Positions 61,260-64,000 of a stretch of 64,000 nt of DNA are shown piece after piece. The stretch is from Lachnospiraceae bacterium (GTDB lineage: Bacteria > Bacillota > Clostridia > Lachnospirales > Lachnospiraceae). How positions within the stretch are numbered: the stretch's first letter is position 1; every line of letters begins with the position of its first letter. The notes below the pieces were generated by a model. It worked only from the letters and a program-made list of their open reading frames with translations, was not told the origin of the DNA and searched no databases. The DNA is taken from the NCBI GenBank assembly GCA_017470935.1, contig JAFUXG010000030.1, forward strand, positions 40,312 to 104,311, read 5' to 3'. Both the position numbers and the translations under genes were made by a program.

Positions 61260-62096
61260 TCAGTCAAGATTCAAATGCTTATCAAACAAAATGTTAGTAA
61301 TAACGAAAAGTATTACATTGGCTATCAATGCCGCCACTAATGAAACTATACTCGGCAAGAATCCATACCTGCCCATAAGCACTTCGTCAGTATTGCCTGA
61401 TCTAAATGATATATTTGATAAAACTGCAACTCCGATGGTACTTATGATCTGCACAACGATCATTATCAAAAAGTAAAATCCTATGGATGCCACCACCCTG
61501 TATTTCCCGAAAAGCTGGCCTATACCGATACACATATAAATTAGCAAAAGCCCTGCAATTGACCATACAAATGTACCGATATAGTACATTACAAAGCCTG
61601 CAATATCCTTGGATGAAACACTGTCAGTAAGCTGGCTCAATATTCCATTGATCATCATTCCCGGTGTAAGCTCACCATTTATGAACATTCCTGATATGCT
61701 TTCATGCCACAGCCAATAGGAACCTGTATAAAAAATGATACCCAGAGCAGCTATCACTGCCACGCATATAACTCTCCATAAAAGCCCTCCCAACAGCTTC
61801 GACCAGATAATTGTAGAAGTCTTTGCCGGCAGCGTCCATGTAAGATATGCCTGGTCAGAAGCCGTGGTGCTGTAAAACCTTATGACTATCATGACCTGGA
61901 CAGCTATGCTAATAAGAAAGGCGACCATCACGAATCCAAATGCCATAAGCATCTGAATTCCATCCCTTGCATTATCACCATAAGGAAGCATCGACAGTAT
62001 CTTCATGAATAAAACCATCAACCCACCTGCAAGATATATGATCCCCATGGAAAATCCATAGGACTTGAACTCATGCTTTAACAACCTTCCTAGCAT
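61260..62096 (-). CDS. ABC transporter permease (ABC-2 like)
   Basis: The protein has 278 residues; start behind GGGAGG. Six hydrophobic segments follow an N-terminal LLKHEFKSYG, typical of ABC-2-type permeases of the YtrC/BcrB kind. It overlaps the ATP-binding gene by 7 bp. The substrate is unknown. Confidence 0.85.
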   Translation of the reverse strand: MLGRLLKHEFKSYGFSMGIIYLAGGLMVLFMKILSMLPYGDNARDGIQMLMAFGFVMVAFLISIAVQVMIVIRFYSTTASDQAYLTWTLPAKTSTIIWSKLLGGLLWRVICVAVIAALGIIFYTGSYWLWHESISGMFINGELTPGMMINGILSQLTDSVSSKDIAGFVMYYIGTFVWSIAGLLLIYMCIGIGQLFGKYRVVASIGFYFLIMIVVQIISTIGVAVLSNISFRSGNTDEVLMGRYGFLPSIVSLVAALIANVILFVITNILFDKHLNLD

Positions 62097-62785
62097 CGAA
62101 ACACCTCCCTGAACACCTGATCCACAGATTTATTGTAGGTGTTTCTTATATTCTCAACAGAGTCATAACACACCACATTTCCCTGCCTTATCATGACCAC
62201 ATCATTTAATATATTTTCCACATCATATATAAGATGCGTGGAGATCAATATACTTCCTTCAGGATTATAGTTGCTCATAATGGTATTAAGAATATAATCC
62301 CTTGCCGCAGGATCTACTCCTCCCATAGGCTCATCAAGAAGATAAATGTCAGCCTTCCTGCTCATAACAAGCACAAGCTGCACCTTCTCCCTTGTTCCCT
62401 TGGACATGGTCTTTAACTTGTCCGATGGATCTATTGAGAGATCTGCAAGCATCCTATACGCCATCTCTTTATCAAAGTTATCATACATATCCTCAAAAAA
62501 ATCCAGAATAGCACTTACCTTTGTCCATTTACTGAGGTATGTTCTTTCCGGCAGATATGCCACCTTTGCCTTTGTCTCCGGCCCCACAGGCTCCCATGCA
62601 ATTGTAATCTCACCGCTTGTAGGGGTAAGCAGTCCTGCACACAGCTTTATAAATGTTGTCTTTCCGCTTCCGTTGGGACCAAGAAGTCCTATAATTCTTC
62701 CCGGTTCTAATTTCAGATTCACGTTGTTAAGCGCAATCTTTCCGTTGTAGCTCTTTGTAAGAGAACTACTCTCCAAAATACTCAT
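62090..62785 (-). CDS. ABC transporter ATP-binding protein
   Basis: The protein has 231 residues. Walker A LLGPNGSGKTTFIKL, signature TMSKGTREKVQL (MSKG for the usual LSGG) and Walker B IYLLDEPMGGVDP are present. This fits YtrB-like export ATPases with shortened C-termini. It forms a transporter with the downstream permease. Confidence 0.92.
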   Translation of the reverse strand: MSILESSSLTKSYNGKIALNNVNLKLEPGRIIGLLGPNGSGKTTFIKLCAGLLTPTSGEITIAWEPVGPETKAKVAYLPERTYLSKWTKVSAILDFFEDMYDNFDKEMAYRMLADLSIDPSDKLKTMSKGTREKVQLVLVMSRKADIYLLDEPMGGVDPAARDYILNTIMSNYNPEGSILISTHLIYDVENILNDVVMIRQGNVVCYDSVENIRNTYNKSVDQVFREVFRC

Positions 62786-62872
62786 TCCTTCACCTTCGTT
62801 TCTCTTTTTTATATAGCTTATGTGTATTAAACAACACTTATATTGTAATCTCGGTTATCCGAATTGTCATTC

Positions 62873-63736
62873 TTACTCATTATCTTTTTCTTCGTCCTTG
62901 TTATCAATTTTCTCCTCAGGAAGCTTGCGGATCTTTGCCTTGGTTATCATATGGGACTCCCATTTAATTGCAATAAATGAAAAACCTTCATAATTAATCT
63001 GTATATGCTCTTCCTCCTCCGGAAGTCTTCCAAGCTCATAAAGCATAAAACCGTTGACCGTATCTATGTCCTCATCAGGAAATTCTATATCAAACAAGTC
63101 TTCTAGTTCTTCAAGCTTCGTGCTGCCATTTACTATGTAACCGTCACCAGTTGCGAGCTTCATGATGTCATCTTCCTTCTCATCATGCTCATCAAGAATA
63201 TCCCCCACAATCACCTCAAGAATATCCTCTAATGCAATGAGTCCTTCAGTCTGACCATACTCATCCACCACAATGGCAAGATGATTCTTGCTGCTCTGCA
63301 TTTCGTTGAAAAGCTTTCTTATCTTCTGGGTCGGATGGACATAGAAGGGCTCACTTCCAAGCTCCCTCACCGTCTGGTTAGTGTCCTCCAGATATGCTGT
63401 TACCGCTTCCTTTATATGTAATACACCGATAATATTATCAAGATTCTCCTCGTAGATGGGATATCTTGAGTAGCTGTTCTCAAGCATGATATTAAGCGCT
63501 TCCATGATATCCGTATCCGCTTCGATTCCAAGTATCTTCTGTCTCGGGCAGCATACATCCCTTACCTGCTTATCCCCGAACTCGAACACGTTGGTTATCA
63601 TCTCCGCTTCGTCCGTCATGATAGCCCCCTGTTCATGCCCCTCTTCAATTATCGATCGTATCTCTTCCTCCACCGCATCTGCCTGTTCCTCACTGCTCTT
63701 CTTACCGAACAGACCCTTTAAGGTTGTCGCCCCCAT
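62873..63736 (-). CDS. CorC/HlyC-type protein with two CBS domains
   Basis: The protein has 287 residues. After a short start, EGHEQGAIMTDEAEMI and VRDVCCPRQKILGI lead into two CBS domains (SYSRYPIYEENLDNIIGVLH and HLAIVVDEYGQTEGLIAL). The CorC_HlyC domain ends the protein (GFMLYELGRLPEE). Members bind adenine nucleotides and are linked to Mg/Co efflux. The N-terminal DUF21 membrane domain of full CorB proteins is absent, as in cytosolic CorC. Confidence 0.9.
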   Translation of the reverse strand: MGATTLKGLFGKKSSEEQADAVEEEIRSIIEEGHEQGAIMTDEAEMITNVFEFGDKQVRDVCCPRQKILGIEADTDIMEALNIMLENSYSRYPIYEENLDNIIGVLHIKEAVTAYLEDTNQTVRELGSEPFYVHPTQKIRKLFNEMQSSKNHLAIVVDEYGQTEGLIALEDILEVIVGDILDEHDEKEDDIMKLATGDGYIVNGSTKLEELEDLFDIEFPDEDIDTVNGFMLYELGRLPEEEEHIQINYEGFSFIAIKWESHMITKAKIRKLPEEKIDNKDEEKDNE

Positions 63737-63784
63737 AAAATATCTCTTCCTTTCCTTATATACTAAATTACTGTTTAGTTAAAT

Positions 63785-64000
63785 TTTGAAACCGTACGCC
63801 GTCTGCCTTGTACAGATACCCTCAGGTCAGATGGCGGATTGGACGGGATAAGAACTTCTAGATGTCCCGGATAGACTTTGGTACCGTCCGTGGCAAGGTG
63901 CTTAGTCGCCATCCATGGCTCCAGCGCACCTGCGAGGCCTCCATGCCTCGCATCCACTAGGTTTCTTACGGGACATCAAGAAGTTCTAATCCCTTTCCAA
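63785..64000. other. Highly structured non-coding element with long inverted repeat
   Basis: About 33 bases at 63839-63871 (core AGAACTTCTAGATGTCCCG) are inverted at 63972-64000 (core CGGGACATCAAGAAGTTCT) with few mismatches. Nested inside are GCGAGGC/GCCTCGC, GCCATCCATGGC and GGTGC/GCACC. A further stem CGCCGTCTG/CAGATGGCGG lies at 63798-63837. It is richer in GC than its surroundings. It is a MITE-like repeat or a structured RNA; an open frame across it is probably spurious. Confidence 0.6.

Noticed and set aside
63775-63957. 60-codon frame over the structured element at the right edge
   Set aside because: It spans strong inverted repeats, is Arg/Gly/Pro-rich and has no ribosome site, so it is likely spurious.

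Overview
The window is low-GC Gram-positive DNA with strong AGGAGG-type ribosome binding sites. Families such as SleB-type wall hydrolases, SARP-output response regulators, DUF234-type ATPases and PIN/Abi modules point to the Bacillota, most likely a gut Lachnospiraceae. A structured element at the right edge recalls Lachnospira-type genomes, but that is only an impression. No rRNA, tRNA, integrase, relaxase, transposase or CRISPR array was found.

Region 1 (1-24.6 kb, minus strand) looks like one coordinated cell-surface machine. Two large secreted proteins (1-3080, 3231-5441) lie beside an ATPase/nuclease-like gene, a STAS protein and two tiny genes. Next comes a five-gene type IV secretion operon: pilin-like VirB2, VirD4 coupling ATPase, an Ig-like membrane-anchored protein, VirB6-like channel and a very long VirB4 ATPase. 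Upstream is an operon for a SleB-type wall hydrolase, a membrane protein, a LytS-like kinase and a SARP-type response regulator. The same promoter motif (core ATTTGTAGCGCTTTG) precedes both secreted proteins and occurs twice before the pilin, so they probably form one regulon.

Region 2 (24.6-34 kb) holds regulators: a LytS-like kinase and a receiver-XRE response regulator separated by 50-bp tandem repeats; a DUF234-type ATPase preceded by two DNA hairpins; an XRE/membrane protein; and an OmpR/EnvZ-like pair with a secreted protein.

Region 3 (34-56.8 kb) is an expanded array of nine paralogous lipoproteins (eight full length, one truncated), plus one C-terminal relic. All eight array promoters, and the promoter of the OmpR-type regulator, carry an 11-bp-period direct repeat (GATACAT.../GATGCAAT) at a fixed distance from TATAAN. 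I infer that this two-component system autoregulates and drives the whole array. Stress and defence modules are interspersed: a second DUF234-type ATPase with hairpins, an orphan antitoxin with a PIN-toxin relic, an XRE/small protein/GNAT cassette, an Abi_2 HEPN gene with a candidate structured leader RNA, and two near-identical type I toxin-antitoxin-like modules. A small RNA with its own promoter and terminator lies at about 41.3 kb. AmrS-type radical SAM and methyltransferase genes interrupt the array.

Region 4 (56.8-64 kb) is housekeeping-like: a transglutaminase/DUF58/MoxR cluster, an ABC transporter pair and a CorC/HlyC-type CBS protein, ending in a large inverted-repeat structure.
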